64,000 nt of DNA from Phaseolus vulgaris (taxonomy: Eukaryota > Streptophyta > Magnoliopsida > Fabales > Fabaceae). A program made the translations under genes and the position numbers. The stretch covers positions 8,656,447-8,720,446 of the forward strand of contig NC_023757.2 in assembly GCF_000499845.2 (NCBI RefSeq), in the 5' to 3' direction. This document shows, piece by piece, positions 21,785 through 33,640 of this stretch; the first letter of the stretch is position 1, and each line of letters starts with the position of its first letter. The notes beneath the pieces were generated by a model that ran no database searches, was not told the origin of the DNA, and was given only the letters and a program-made list of their open reading frames with translations.

Positions 21785-22150
21785 GAATATTTTAAGAATT
21801 TTAATAATTTTATATTTTTATTTAAATAGGATATTAAATATTTAGGATATGTATTTATTTAAAATTTTAAATATTTTAGGAATTTTATATATTTTATATT
21901 TTATTTAATAAAAATTTAAATATTTAGAATTTTTATTTATTTAAGATTTTGAATATTTTATGAATTTTATATATTCTAGATTTTTATTCAAATAGGAATT
22001 TAAATATTTATGTTTTTATTTATTTAAGATTTTGAATATTTCAGGAATTTTATATATTTCAAATTTTTATTTAAATAGGATATAAAATATTTAAGATTTG
22101 TATTTATTTAGAATTTTTAATATTTTTATTTTATTTTTATGTAGCAATTT
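21785..22150 (+). repeat. AT-rich tandem repeat, unit about 83 bp, four copies
   Basis: Units starting with GAATATTTTA(A/G)GAATTTTA and containing ATTTTTATTTAAATAGGA recur at about 21785, 21869, 21951, 22034 and, partly, 22117, giving a period of 82-84 bp. The units differ by scattered substitutions and small indels. Confidence 0.65.
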
Positions 22151-23500
22151 CTAATTTGTATATATATAACCCTAATTATGTTACTGAAAATAATTATTCA
22201 TCGATATAGAAAATAATTTACAACAGTTTAATTAACTCAAACTTAAATAAATATATATCATAATTACTATTCAAATATTTTTTAATGACAAGAGTAAATT
22301 TATAAACTTACATTTTATATTTAAAAATAAATAAAATTCTCCTCAACATCACATCTCTCACAAACTTCAATAAATTATCCTCACAAATCCACTCTAACAT
22401 CCATAAATCCAAACAACCTCACCTATCCATTCAAATTCTCACAAATCCACTTTCTCTCATCCTCACAAATTCGTTATCCAATCTATACACGATCTAAATT
22501 AATGATGGAAACCATTTAGTCACTATATTTTTTTATTAAGAATTAAAAAGACTATGAAATCTCATTGAGTAAGACTCTACGTAGTATAATAATAGGATTT
22601 TATTCCTTCTTTTCAGTCTTGCAGAGATATTGTATATGTATAATTTCATTTGTAATTTGTTGTAAAGTTTTGTACAAACATTTGTGGGTTTTCTTTGGGC
22701 TTTCATTGAGCTTTGAATTGGGTTTAAAATATGAGCTAAGAATCCTAAAGAATTTGGTCAAACACTAGAGTAGAAGTGAGCATAGAGTAGAAGTCTCACA
22801 TAATGTGAATTATGTCATTTTTGTAAGGTTATTGTTTGACATGTAGGGCTTTTGAATTTTCTCCATTTGCATCACATTTATTAGGATATGAAAAACAATA
22901 ATGCATCTATAAATAACACCATACAATCAGATCTTGATTCTCATTTACTGAATACTTATCTTATTATTCTTTTAAGGTGTTAAATAGAAGTAATATTCTT
23001 CTCATTATCACCAAAAAAAACAAAAACAAAAACCGTAAGATAATTTAAAATTTTTCAAGAAACTTACAAGTTTTAATAATTTGTGTCTTCCTTTTAGAAA
23101 GAATGGTGCTTTTGGATGAGGGAGGGGCCATGGTAACAACACCAAAGACGTCAAAAATGATATAAAGGATGCTGGAAACCGTATGAACAACGTCATGACT
23201 AATCTATAGGAGACGGGGTGCCAAAATTAATGCGGAAAACACTAAAATCTTCTTTTTCACGTTTTCTTCTCTCAGCATATCCCTCTCAGGTTTATTTTCT
23301 ATTTTATTACCATTCATATGCTATAAATTCCACTTCACTGAACCTTAATATTTTCAATAATATAATAAAATAAAAATTTAAAGTATTGATACACTTTTTC
23401 CCCTCAATAGCATTCATTTGAGTATTATTTCTCTCAATAGCACTCATTCGTGCTATGGTTAGAATTCGATTTTTGAGAAATCGAATTCCCACATTTATTT
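22151..23500. other. Intergenic stretch, possible old element ends
   Basis: 22370-22480 is rich in CTCACAAATCCACTT-like words, one of which recurs at about 48677, so it may be part of an old DNA transposon end. A short stretch at 23100-23200 looks less AT-rich than its surroundings but has no protein pattern I know. No gene can be supported. Confidence 0.3.
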
Positions 23501-23589
23501 TATTTTTTAATTGTGGAAAAATATGCTCTTAAAATTTGATTTTCGAGGAGAAGAATTCTGAGAGTATATTTTTTTCCAATGATAATGAA

Positions 23590-25340
23590 GAGGATTGGAA
23601 AATTATAGTTTTTACTTTTAATTTTTTGTCTTTGACGTATAAATATTCTTTCAAAATTAATTATGTGATAACTGTAACACTTCGGAAAATAACATCTAAC
23701 TATTACAATACAGGTTCTACATATTTCTATACACACTTGGAGTTTTTCAAAACATTCCTAATACATTATTAGGATTTGTAGAAATACAAATATTTACATA
23801 TCCACAGCTCAAAATAAAACTCTGAAACCTCTAAGGCTCTCATGCACCTGTATGGTCATCTGCTCGTGTACATAGTACAGTCATCGCAGTTTAAACACAA
23901 CAAGAAAAGCAAGGGTAAGCTAGTGAAAAATAGAATTTTATAATATACACAACTAAATTAAAAGAGAAAACCAAATTACATGATCAATTTCTCAAATTAT
24001 TCAATTTTCTTCAAATCTCAACAATAAACAATCACATGGATCTACACATCTAGAATATTCAACAAACAACGTCTTCCGGAAGACCTGTTTTAAGTAAGTC
24101 CTACCAGAGACTAACACCTGATCCAAAGATTACCAACGAATCCAACAGAAAGGATCAGGGTAAGTTCAATACAACCCAAGCCGTGCATCTCATATGTCAC
24201 GGTGTGCATGAACTCCCCCATCAGCTTCTCACCACCTGATATCTTAGTCTATGTGACTTAGATCAGTGAAGCTCGGAGATCTCTGTTACCACATAGGCAT
24301 CAATACTTAATACACAGCAAACATCAGTCCATACATTATCCCAAATGTATGAATTCAATTCCATACCATTATGTCATACAATATCATTCAAAAAGTGATC
24401 CACAATATTCAAAAGCGTAATTAACATAAAAAAACAACACTTAAATATTAAACCATCAAAATATAATATTTTTACAAATTTAAATAATATATAAAAAAAA
24501 TAACCCAATATATAAACACACAACATCCCTACAAGAGAAATTGAATATTGGGACCACGTCCCTTCCGCATTCAAATCTTCTATCCTAGGGTGCTATTAAA
24601 AATTAAATTTAGCTTCCCTTACCTCAATTGCTTGCTTTCCAAGCAACTTTTAGAATTTTATTCCCCACGGTCTGGATAAGCTTCAAGATTTACGGGCCTA
24701 ATGCAAATTATCCAAACAGAACAAAAATTCAGTATATAGTAGAATAAGTTGAGAGGATTAAACTTCTCAACTGACCCGACCAAGATTGATGACTAAATCC
24801 TAAGTAAAAATAGAGAACAAAGGAACTTTAGAGCAAAAATGAACTTACTCTGTTTGAAAATCTGATCGGGTAGAAATGTTCCTTAGCTCCTCAGCTACAG
24901 CGTGGTATGATCAGATTCTAAAATAGATGAAGATTGGGAGAGAAAATTAAGAGAGAGGGAGATAAGAGAATTGGAGAGAGAGAATGGAGATAAGGAAGAA
25001 TAATGTTTGCAGGGGTTCTGTTTTTTTTAAAAAAAACACGTTACAATAACCGAATGTTATGGTAAATTAGTTATTGGTGGGGCGAATTTTGGGGTGGTTT
25101 TGGATTTTTATTTCTTATTTTCAGTGTTGGAGTGAAATAGATTCTGGTTTTTCAGTGGATAATCGAAATTTGATTTCTAATTTTTGACTTTGATGTATGA
25201 ATGTTCATCTGAAATTAATTATGCGATGATTGAATGTTTGTGATAATTGATTACTGATTGACCGAAATTTGGGGGTGTTTTCCATTTTTATCTCTTATTT
25301 TCGGCGTTGGAGTAAAAGAGATGTGAGTTTTTTTAATAGT
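23590..25340 (+). repeat. Tandem repeat of about 180 bp, first copy split by the solo LTR
   Basis: Words such as GACTTTGATGTATGAATG...AAATTAATTATGCGATGA (25185-25235) match 23629-23670. The segment at 25080-25155 is repeated at 25259-25335 (shared TTTTTAT.TCTTATTTTC.G.GTTGGAGT). Removing the solo LTR at 23673-25050 restores a continuous repeat of two to three copies with a period near 180 bp. Confidence 0.55.
23673..25045. mobile_element. Solo LTR, 1373 bp, with 5-bp target duplication ATAAC
   Basis: It starts TGTAACACTTCGG and ends AACACGTTACA, giving a TGTAAC/GTTACA terminal inverted repeat. It is bordered by ATAAC at 23668-23672 and 25046-25050. No ORFs of retroelement type occur inside, and the size fits one large LTR. 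The family is probably Ty3/gypsy because of its length and TGTAACAC start, but that is a guess. Confidence 0.75.
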
Positions 25341-25800
25341 GAGTGACTTGTATGAACTTATTTTTTATTTATTTTCAGTATTGGAGAAGAGCAAAGCTTA
25401 TAAATGTTGTCCAGTAAGTGATTATAATCTGGATATGTATTTTTTATTTTTATTTTGGTGTAAAACTTCGTCCATATGAACTATGTGGTGTTCGGATTAT
25501 CTAGAATTATAAAATTATTAATTTGTTATATTTTTAAAAATTAAAGTTATCATTATTATTTGGTTGAAAATGAAAAGAAATTAATAAATTAAAAAGAATT
25601 GATAATTTTAACATTGAATGCATTATAAATAAATGTATTGGTTGTAAAAAAGAATTAGAAATATTTGTAATGTTTAAAAAACTTAGAAATATAATTATTC
25701 AAGAAAGAAATAAGTTTTTACAAAATAAATATAAAATAATAAATTAAAAAGTTTTAGTTTAAAATTTAATTTTTCAGGAAATAATGTGGGTGAAGAGTGT
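25341..25800. other. AT-rich intergenic stretch
   Basis: Nothing coding or repeated was recognised between the 180-bp repeats and the GTGTGGTTCAT repeats. Confidence 0.35.
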
Positions 25801-26105
25801 TTCATGTTTTGTGTGGTTCATTGAATGAGATTCAATCTATAACGTTCCTTTTGACTTGATAATCTGCTCAAGAATCCGTGGATGATTCATGAAATAATAA
25901 TGTTTATGTGGTTCATTTGTGAATGGTTGATGGGGGTGAGATTCAATTTAGAATGTTGTTTTGGCTTCACACTTTGCTAAAAAAATTGTGAGTTGTTAAA
26001 AAAATATACGGGCAAACAATGACTCATGCTTTGTGTGGTTCATGTGAATATTATGGAATGAGATTCAATGTGAGAAATTAATTTTGGCTTAACACTCGAA
26101 TATGT
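25800..26105 (+). repeat. Three degenerate copies of a ~110-bp unit
   Basis: The order TTTGTGTGGTTCAT, then GAATGAGATTCAAT, then TTTTGGCTT.ACACT recurs from about 25806, 25905 and 26027. Copies differ in spacing and by many substitutions, so this is an old local duplication. Confidence 0.5.
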
Positions 26106-26369
26106 AAATTATTAATGGTCAGTTTTTATTTAATTGTGCTTTCGTTTGATCTAATGGGTATGAATTTGTTGTGAATGTGATTATTTTTTCAAGTAATGAA
26201 CTCTACAAAATTAGAATTGTTGCAATAGAACACATAGTGTTTTAAGTGTACAATTTCTCTCTACATTTATTTTCTCTCGTTAAAAAACAGAAAAAAACAT
26301 ATAGAGTTGTGATTTGAATGAAGTGGAAAAGAAAAACGCATTGATTAAAGTTGTGAAAATGTCCTCGGA
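26106..26369. other. Spacer without gene
   Basis: AT-rich sequence. The 64-codon minus-strand ORF at 26242-26436 has no recognisable motif. Confidence 0.3.
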
Positions 26370-26690
26370 AATGAGAATGAATCATGATTAGATATGGGCA
26401 TCGTGGCGAAGCGCAGCGCGGTGAAGTGAACCACATGCATGGCTAGTTAATGTGGCAGGCAGTGGTGGCAGAACTTTGCTTTATTCACTGCGCAACCTTA
26501 AAGCTGAAACAGTTACGGCGTCGTCTCGCTACACCTGTACTTCCTCCAGGGAAACTTTGTTTTTAGTGCATGTTGAGACCACCGTGCTCCTGCACCGTAC
26601 ACCTGTCGTTCTTTCATAGAATGTGGAGGGCGGTGCTACCCTACATCTGTCTATCTGTACACCACCGCATGCTTCACCTATCATCTCTTT
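26370..26690. other. Short GC-rich island in AT-rich DNA
   Basis: This ~320-bp stretch stands out as much more GC-rich, with GCGAAGCGCAGCGCGGTGAAG near 26406-26426 and three TACACCTGT words (about 26530, 26598 and a variant near 26640). No ORF or splice pattern is convincing. It could be a promoter or first-exon remnant, or part of a DNA transposon. Confidence 0.3.
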
Positions 26691-28338
26691 ACCAATCTCT
26701 CCCTCCTTCCTTGGATTCCATTTTAAATATAAATATATGATAAATAAATACTCAATATAATCTTAAAAGGTAAACACAAACACGATTTCCTCAATATTTA
26801 TCATTTTAACCAAGTAAAAAAAAATATTTAACATATACCAACTATGAAATATGTTAATATTATCACTTTTATCTTAAACTAATTGCTGTTTAAGAATAAC
26901 ACTAAGTATGTGGCTTCTTGAAACAATCTTATTAAAATACATTTCGTAATTTCATTCAAATAGCAAATACATTATTTTTATCTTTTGTAAATAAAGACAT
27001 TTGTTAGTTCAGAAAAATCAGATTTAAGATTATTTATATTTTTTATAAAAAAATAAAGAAATATGTATCTTAATAAGTTGACTAATTTAATAAGTTGACT
27101 AATTTATGATTTATTTATAGAAAATCATTTTATTGTTACAATGGTTTCCATCTATTTTGTTATTAAATTTTTTTATGAATATATATAGCTTATCTATGTA
27201 TCGTTTTTGTTAAGATATGAGTTTTTGTTTAGTTTTATAATTTTTTTTGTATATTTTTTAATAATATTTATTTTATGTGATGATAAAAGATTATTGTTAT
27301 TTGAGTGTCGATTTAACTGAGATGTCATGTTATATAGTGATGCATATCATAACATAAATTTTTTTATAAAAAAATAAATAAATTATAGTTTATTTAAGGA
27401 TAAACTTGGAAAAAGAATGTATTCATTAAACTTTTCACAAACATTTATTAAAAAGGAATCAAAATCAAACGAAGTTTTTATAAGCTTAAATTAAATTAAG
27501 TTATGTATAAACTAAAAATATAATTTGAGTGAAACTAATATATATTTTTTACAATTAACTTCATAGGTCAATTTTAGTTTTTTATTTTAAAAAAATACTT
27601 ATAGAGGTAATAAGTCTCGTTAAAAGATTTAACCAAACGTTTACTATTAAATATGTTAGATATTTTATTTTATATTAGAAACAATAAAGTTTTCTCTATG
27701 TATTTGATGTACTCAACTAAATAAGTTAAAGTCTCGTGCTAATTGATATATACCATTTTTTTTTCTCTTTTTTTATATTGTTTAAAAAATTAATTAAAAG
27801 TAAAATAAATTGTTTTAATTTTAATAAAGTAGTGGTTAAGTTTTCTATTTTATTTCTTTCTCTTTTTAATTAAAAATATAAATGGTAAAAGAGAAAACTA
27901 ATTTTAAAAAATAATATAAAAGAATTTTTTTAAAGGTTTAAAATTTTAACTTGAGAGTAAACCTTTAACTTTTCTACTCTCAAACAATAGAATGTCTCAC
28001 TATCTCCTCTCTGGTTAGTAAGTACATTTCACACATTATTCCCAGGTTAAAAAAATCTGTTTCAATCATCTCAGTTTTTCTATTTAAATTTTATTAGTAT
28101 ATTTTATTTTCTCAGATGTTTATTCATCGTATTAAAAATAATTTTTTATAAATATGAAATATAACGTATAAACTTAAAATAATTTATTTATTATAATAAT
28201 CATTATAAATATTTATTAGATTTTAAATTACGAAGATAATTCAGTCATAAAAAACAATTAAATAAGAAAAGTGTAAATAAGTTTATCGAATATACTTATC
28301 ATAAATGTAGAAATCAATTTAGTTAGATATATATTTGC

Positions 28339-28376
<38 letters not shown>

Positions 28377-29150
28377 CCCATTTTATCTTATTAAATCACT
28401 ATAAATTGAATATCAATAACATAGTCTATACAAATTTGATAATTTCATTACTAGATGGTAATTATACATTTATGAATTTCTCATCAGTCATTTTTTTTTA
28501 TCTAAAATGTAATTTGCAACCTTTAGTTTTTATGTTTAGTAAAGGATGATTTAAAAAAAGGTTAAAATTAAGCCATATTTAATAGATAATTTATAATGTT
28601 ATTTATTTAATAATTTATTTTACAAAATTTATTATTTTTTAAATTTCTTTCTTTCACATTTTCTTTAAGCTTTTGAAAAAAAAATCTATTTGTTATAGTA
28701 ATGTTTGTATGTATAGAGTTTTGTTTTTGCTTGAGATTTGAGTTGAATAGATTTATCTGTTAGTCTAAGTCTTTATTGATCTCTTTAGTTTTTGAATTAG
28801 ACTTGATGGGAGCAAGTTAGATTGTTATTTAATTATGAATGTTCTAGGTTTTACTAGTTAGTTTTGTATATTTTGAGTACTTAGAGAAATTAAATTTGCA
28901 ATTGTCTTAAACGATGAGAAGTAGAAAAGTGAAGTTTGAATTTTTGATTAAATTAGGTGCAAATGATGCATTTATATGTTGATATATGATGTTCGAATAT
29001 GAATGTCGAATTGATGAATTAAGTATGTATACAATTGTTTGTATAGTAAAATTTGTTGAATACTAAATAAATATCTTTAATAGATACAAGTAATTAGTGA
29101 GAAAATATTAATTGATGAATTGTTTTTGTTGGAACATGGTATTGTAGTAT
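26691..29150. other. Long AT-rich intergenic region
   Basis: Very AT-rich throughout, with many poly-A and poly-T tracts and an (AT)n microsatellite at 28342-28374. No ORF, terminal repeat or element was recognised. It lies upstream of the TBL gene and probably includes its distal upstream sequence. Confidence 0.4.
28342..28374. repeat. (AT)n microsatellite
   Basis: About 16 uninterrupted AT dinucleotides. Confidence 0.95.
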
Positions 29151-29356
29151 TACTCCTATTGCAACAGCGTTTCATTCTGTTTTTGTCTGTGTTGCTCCTC
29201 TCCTTTCCTTCAAAAGGAGACTCACACCATATCAACACAACACACCCTGCACCAACTCAACTTTGAACCTTCAAGCACATTGTTTTCTTCACTTGTCCCA
29301 CACCTCCAAAATCACTCTGATATACTCAATCTTTCGCTTTTGTTCACAAGAGCAGC
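29151..29356 (+). promoter_or_regulatory. Probable 5' untranslated region / proximal promoter of the TBL gene
   Basis: The ~200 bases before the start codon change from AT-rich to a C-rich, pyrimidine-rich sequence (29185-29330) typical of plant 5' leaders. I cannot place the transcription start or a TATA box with confidence. Confidence 0.35.
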
Positions 29357-32332
29357 ATGCATGTTCTTTTCCCTGTGAAGAGACTCGCCTTCTCTGATCC
29401 TCTTTTGTCACACAGAAGAAGACTTTTTCGTTGGTTCAGTTTAGGTGTTGTAGCTTCTCTTCTTTTGTTGTCTCTCTTCATTCTTGGTAACTCCCTCAGG
29501 GTTTCCAAAGTTGCAGTCTTTGTTCCACAACTAAGCACTGTTGCTGCAAATTCTTCGCTTGCTTCTCGCCCCTTCTTACCTTTCAATAATACTAGCCACT
29601 CTTCTTCCTCTGGGAGCAGCACTTCTAACACTTCAAAGTCTGACGAGTACAAGAGTTCTGTGAAGGTTATTAAGGAAGGAAGTGTGGTAGTTGTGGATGG
29701 AAATGGAGCGAATCATGTGTTGGAGGAAACAAAGAGTGTCAGGGGTTTGCAGAATTATAGTTTTTCTTCTTATTTGTTGCCAGAGAGTAACAAAGGAAAG
29801 CATGAAGGGGATTTGGTTAGGGAAAACAGTTTAAGGAATGTAACTGTCACTCATAATGAGAAAATGCAGGTTGGTTTACATGAGGAATGTGACATTTTTG
29901 ATGGAAAGTGGGTAAAAGATGGTTCAAAGCCATATTATCCTTTAGGGTCTTGTCCACATATTGATAGAGATTTTAACTGTCACCAGAATGGGAGGCCTGA
30001 TGGAGAGTATGTTAAATGGAGGTGGCAGCCATATGGGTGCAAAATTCCAAGGTAGAGAGATATATGATAACTGTTTGTATGTAACGACTATGAAGTGTTC
30101 ATGTTAATCTAGAACAGAAAAGTAGTTTGTACTGGAATAAGGAAAAAGAGATTAATATTCAATGTTTACTGTAACGATAACGTGAAAGTAAGATTTGTGA
30201 TAAACGCGATGTATGCATATAAATTTAGGACCAAGTCTTTTGCATTATCATTAATTTTATGCAAGAAGGGACATTTTGTGAATTGAATGTGGTTGGATTC
30301 TCTTTTATTCAGAGCAAAACTATGCATTTAGCCTCAGAAAAAAGTATACAATTATTGTTCTCGTATTTGATCAATGATTGATGTCATCATGTCACTCCTC
30401 AGTTTGAATGCAACTGATTTTCTGGAGAGGTTGAGAGGACAGAGGCTGGTTTTTGTGGGGGATTCACTGAACAGGAACATGTGGGAGTCACTTGTATGCA
30501 TTCTCCGTGAAAGTATCAGGAACAAGAAACGGGTATTTGAAATTTCGGGGAGAAGGGAATTTAAGAAGAAAGGTGTTTATTCTTTTAGATTTGAGGCGAG
30601 TTTCCTTCACTTGTTTGATATTTGTCTAGTGTGAATCTTGTAGCGCTATGGTGTCTTACTAGAATTTTTTGCGGTATTTTAGGATTATAATTGTTCGGTG
30701 GACTTAGTTGTTTCGCCATTTATCGTTCAAGAGTCAACTTTCAAGTCCAAAAATGGATCATTTGAGACATTAAGATTGGATTTGATGGACTGGACTACGA
30801 CCAGGTATGAAGATGCTAATATCATAGTCTTCAACACAGGACATTGGTGGACCCATAATAAAACATCAAAAGGGTGAGTTCAATTCCCATACACCACATT
30901 TGTAATGTGAGATTGCTTTATCAATCAAATATTGTTATGCATTTCTTGCGTCATGTGCTCCTAATTAGCACTTTTTTTTTCATTTTGCTGTCATCTGGTA
31001 CTGCTACAGAGAAGATTATTATCAGGAAGGAAACCATGTACACGCAAGACTCAAGGTTCTGGATGCATACACCAGAGCCTTGACCACTTGGGCTAAATGG
31101 GTTGACCGAAAAATCAATGCCAATCAAACTCAGGTTTTCTTCCGGGGATACTCAGTCACCCACTTCTGGTATTGTTCTCTTTTACATAGCTTCCACAATT
31201 CAATTGTTTGTATAAGGACTTGCTACTGTTTCCTTACTTTTACTTGGATTCAAGAATTAATCGAAGCCTGTTTCTAACTGGAAATATGTGCTACTTAGGA
31301 AATACTTGTTTACCAAGGTCCTGTCTCATCTCATATCATCTATATTGATTATCAGATTTTTCACTTGGCCTCCACAATTATGTCTATGTAATAATGAACA
31401 TGCAATAGTTCATTGTCGGAAAAATTGGATTATGCAGACATTTGGTAATTGATAGATCTGTTTGATCAGGAGATAAACAGAATGTTGTTGGTAGTTGAAA
31501 ACTTGTTATCCTTAGACTCTCTAGTTGCTTTTTCTTTCCTATTAGGTAAAACCTCTTTAGGTAATGGCTACTTTATTTTTATCATTGCTGTTGGCTTAAT
31601 TACCTAAGCAAGTTCCCCCTCACCCCTACTTCCTCCTTGCAGCATGGCGTGCACCTGCCTTTAGTATTGATACTCTAGTAAACTAATACAAAATACAATT
31701 AAGCAATTTTGCACCATTCTCACTGGGTTGAATTTTGTTCTTTGTTAAGCAAATTTAAATTTACCTGCTATATGGTGTAAAATTGTGGTTATGATTTAAA
31801 CTAACCACTAACCCTTATCATTTTAAATAACTACTGGCAATAAGACTAGCATTTCATTTTTATTTTAACCAGAATCATATCTTGCTACAAAGACTGTTCC
31901 AAGGTCATGGTGACTTCAATGGTATATTTTAGCAATTTAGAGATTCATATGCATGTGTTATACCTTGAGTAAGTTCCAATACTCTGCAGGGGTGGCCAAT
32001 GGAATTCAGGAGGACAGTGCCATAAAGAAACTGAGCCAATATTTAATGAAACTTACTTACAAAAGTATCCTTTAAAAATGAGGGCTCTAGAAAGTGTGAT
32101 CCAACAAATGAAAACCCCAGTAGTATATATGAATATAAGTAGGCTTACAGATTACAGAAAAGATGGGCATCCTTCAGTATACAGAAAGGGGTATAAGAAA
32201 TCAATGGATCAGAACTCTACTGCACTATTCGAAGACTGCAGCCATTGGTGCTTGCCTGGGGTACCGGATACTTGGAATGAATTGCTATATGTTTCTCTCT
32301 TAAAATATGGAACGGGAACTTGGAAAAGCTGA
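29357..32332 (+). CDS. TRICHOME BIREFRINGENCE-LIKE (TBL) polysaccharide O-acetyltransferase, five exons
   Basis: Exons inferred by splice sites and family alignment are 29357-30051, 30403-30595, 30683-30873, 31010-31168 and 31990-32332. They total 1581 nt, giving 526 residues with no internal stop. Residues ~27-44 form one transmembrane anchor after a basic N-terminus, as in type II Golgi proteins. A Ser/Asn-rich stem follows. The PMR5N domain is at about 177-231 ([20 protein letters not shown]...[14 protein letters not shown]). The catalytic GDS motif lies at 251-253 in [16 protein letters not shown], and the C-terminal DxxH at 495-498 in [19 protein letters not shown] proteins are known to transfer acetyl groups to cell-wall polysaccharides (xylan, pectin, mannan) in the Golgi. 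The sequence looks nearest to the TBR/TBL2/TBL4 clade, but polymer and exact orthologue cannot be told from here. Intron 2 (30596-30682) begins GCGAGT instead of GT. Introns 1, 3 and 4 are GT-AG. The start chosen is the first ATG of the open frame and directly precedes the membrane anchor. Confidence 0.92.
30596..30682 (+). other. GC-AG intron in the TBL gene
   Basis: The only position that joins FRFE to DYNC, the conserved TBL sequence, is AG|GCGAGT at 30595/30596 with acceptor TTTTAG at 30677-30682. The donor matches the strong consensus usual for the rare GC-AG class. The intron is only 87 nt. Confidence 0.75.
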
Positions 32333-32429
32333 ACAAATTTCCTCATTCATTCCACAAACCAGTTTCTTATTCTTTTTGCATAGTTATATTCAACATGTAG
32401 TTTTTTGTTGCATGCCTTTAGTGATAGTT
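32333..32429 (+). other. 3' flank of the TBL gene
   Basis: The sequence after the stop codon is T-rich. I see no single convincing polyadenylation signal. Confidence 0.3.
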
Positions 32430-32540
32430 TGATTACAATAAACAAGATAGCCAGGGAAGGAAATAGGATAGTAGATTGGCTTGCCAATTCTTCCCATGCT
32501 TCTGAGGTTCAACTCACTTTCTTTTCGGTGTTCGGTAAGT
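32430..32540 (+). pseudogene. Possible RNase H-like retroelement scrap
   Basis: One frame reads SLITINKIAREGNRIVDWLAN followed by SSHASEVQLTFFSV. The REGNxxxDWLAN pattern is typical of the last helix of the plant retroelement RNase H domain. It is only about 35 residues long and has no other retroelement sequence around it, so this is tentative. Confidence 0.35.
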
Positions 32541-33640
32541 AAATGGATTTTGTATTTATGTATTTAGAATTTACAGGCACGTATCATAATACTTGGAATG
32601 ATACGAAATCTTTATGTTTTATTTAGTTTTATGTGAATCTCTCTGATACACCAGTTATAGAAAATAAAGAATCAAATTTATGTCAAAGGGTGATTTTTTT
32701 TATGATGGTTTAGGATTTGAGATTCTATTTGAGACACAATGACAATTCTATTTAAAAAACAAAAAGGCTCTCCCATTGGCTAATAGGTAATGGGGTTTGA
32801 GATTCTATTTATGGGACAAAATGGCATGTCTTTGAAACAATGTATTCTTGTAACATTTAATTATATTTCATGAACTATTAACGAAGCATATTCATTTCCT
32901 TTTAGACATGACAGCGAGAGCTTAACAGCGAGAATTTTCTTATCATCTTGAATGTGAGTTTGTTTAGATAACTCTTTTTAATAGACAATTAGAGAACAAA
33001 AATACAGGAGAAAACAATAATTATTTGTATACTGTGATTTGTCTTCCATTGAACTCAGTTTTCTTGGTTAACTCTAGTCCTTTAGTTAGCATCCATAATT
33101 ATCAAGTTCACTTATTACCTATACATTTCAATTGAAACATTGTTATTGAGATTACATCGGATACATATCTTAATCATGTTCCATAATTAAAATCAATTGT
33201 AGCAAAATTTAACCGTCACTTGTTGAACTAGTTCCAAGACTGATAAACGCTGTCTTGAATTATTATATGACGGGTGTCCGGTTTTTGTTGTAACCATGTT
33301 CAATGAGATTCTTCCACTTTCTAAGACAAAAAGGTGGTAGCCAAGTGTATGTTGAAGTGAAAAACAAACACTCATATAATAGTGGTTGACTTCCTATTAA
33401 TTTTAGTAAATAAAATTTCCACTTGTGAATGCTGTTTTTTACAGGGAGAGGATGGGCTATTTACCCGGAATAATCATAATCACAGCAAAATCAGAAACTA
33501 GAGTGCAAAAGTGGCTTGGTCATTTTGTCTTTTAACACTTTTCTAGGAGGGTTTTGCAGCTTTTCTAACCAATCAACTTGTGCAGAACATAACCCTCCAC
33601 TTTAAGGAGCTAAAACACTACTAAAATGATTTTATTGCAT
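32541..33640. other. Intergenic stretch downstream of TBL
   Basis: No ORF or repeat structure could be supported. The 60-codon minus-strand ORF at 33193-33375 has no motif. Confidence 0.35.

Noticed and set aside
29344..29652. 102-codon minus-strand ORF
   Set aside because: Antisense shadow of TBL exon 1.
30874..31277. Plus-strand ORFs of 69 and 65 codons within the TBL gene
   Set aside because: They cross splice sites, and the TBL exons explain the coding signal.
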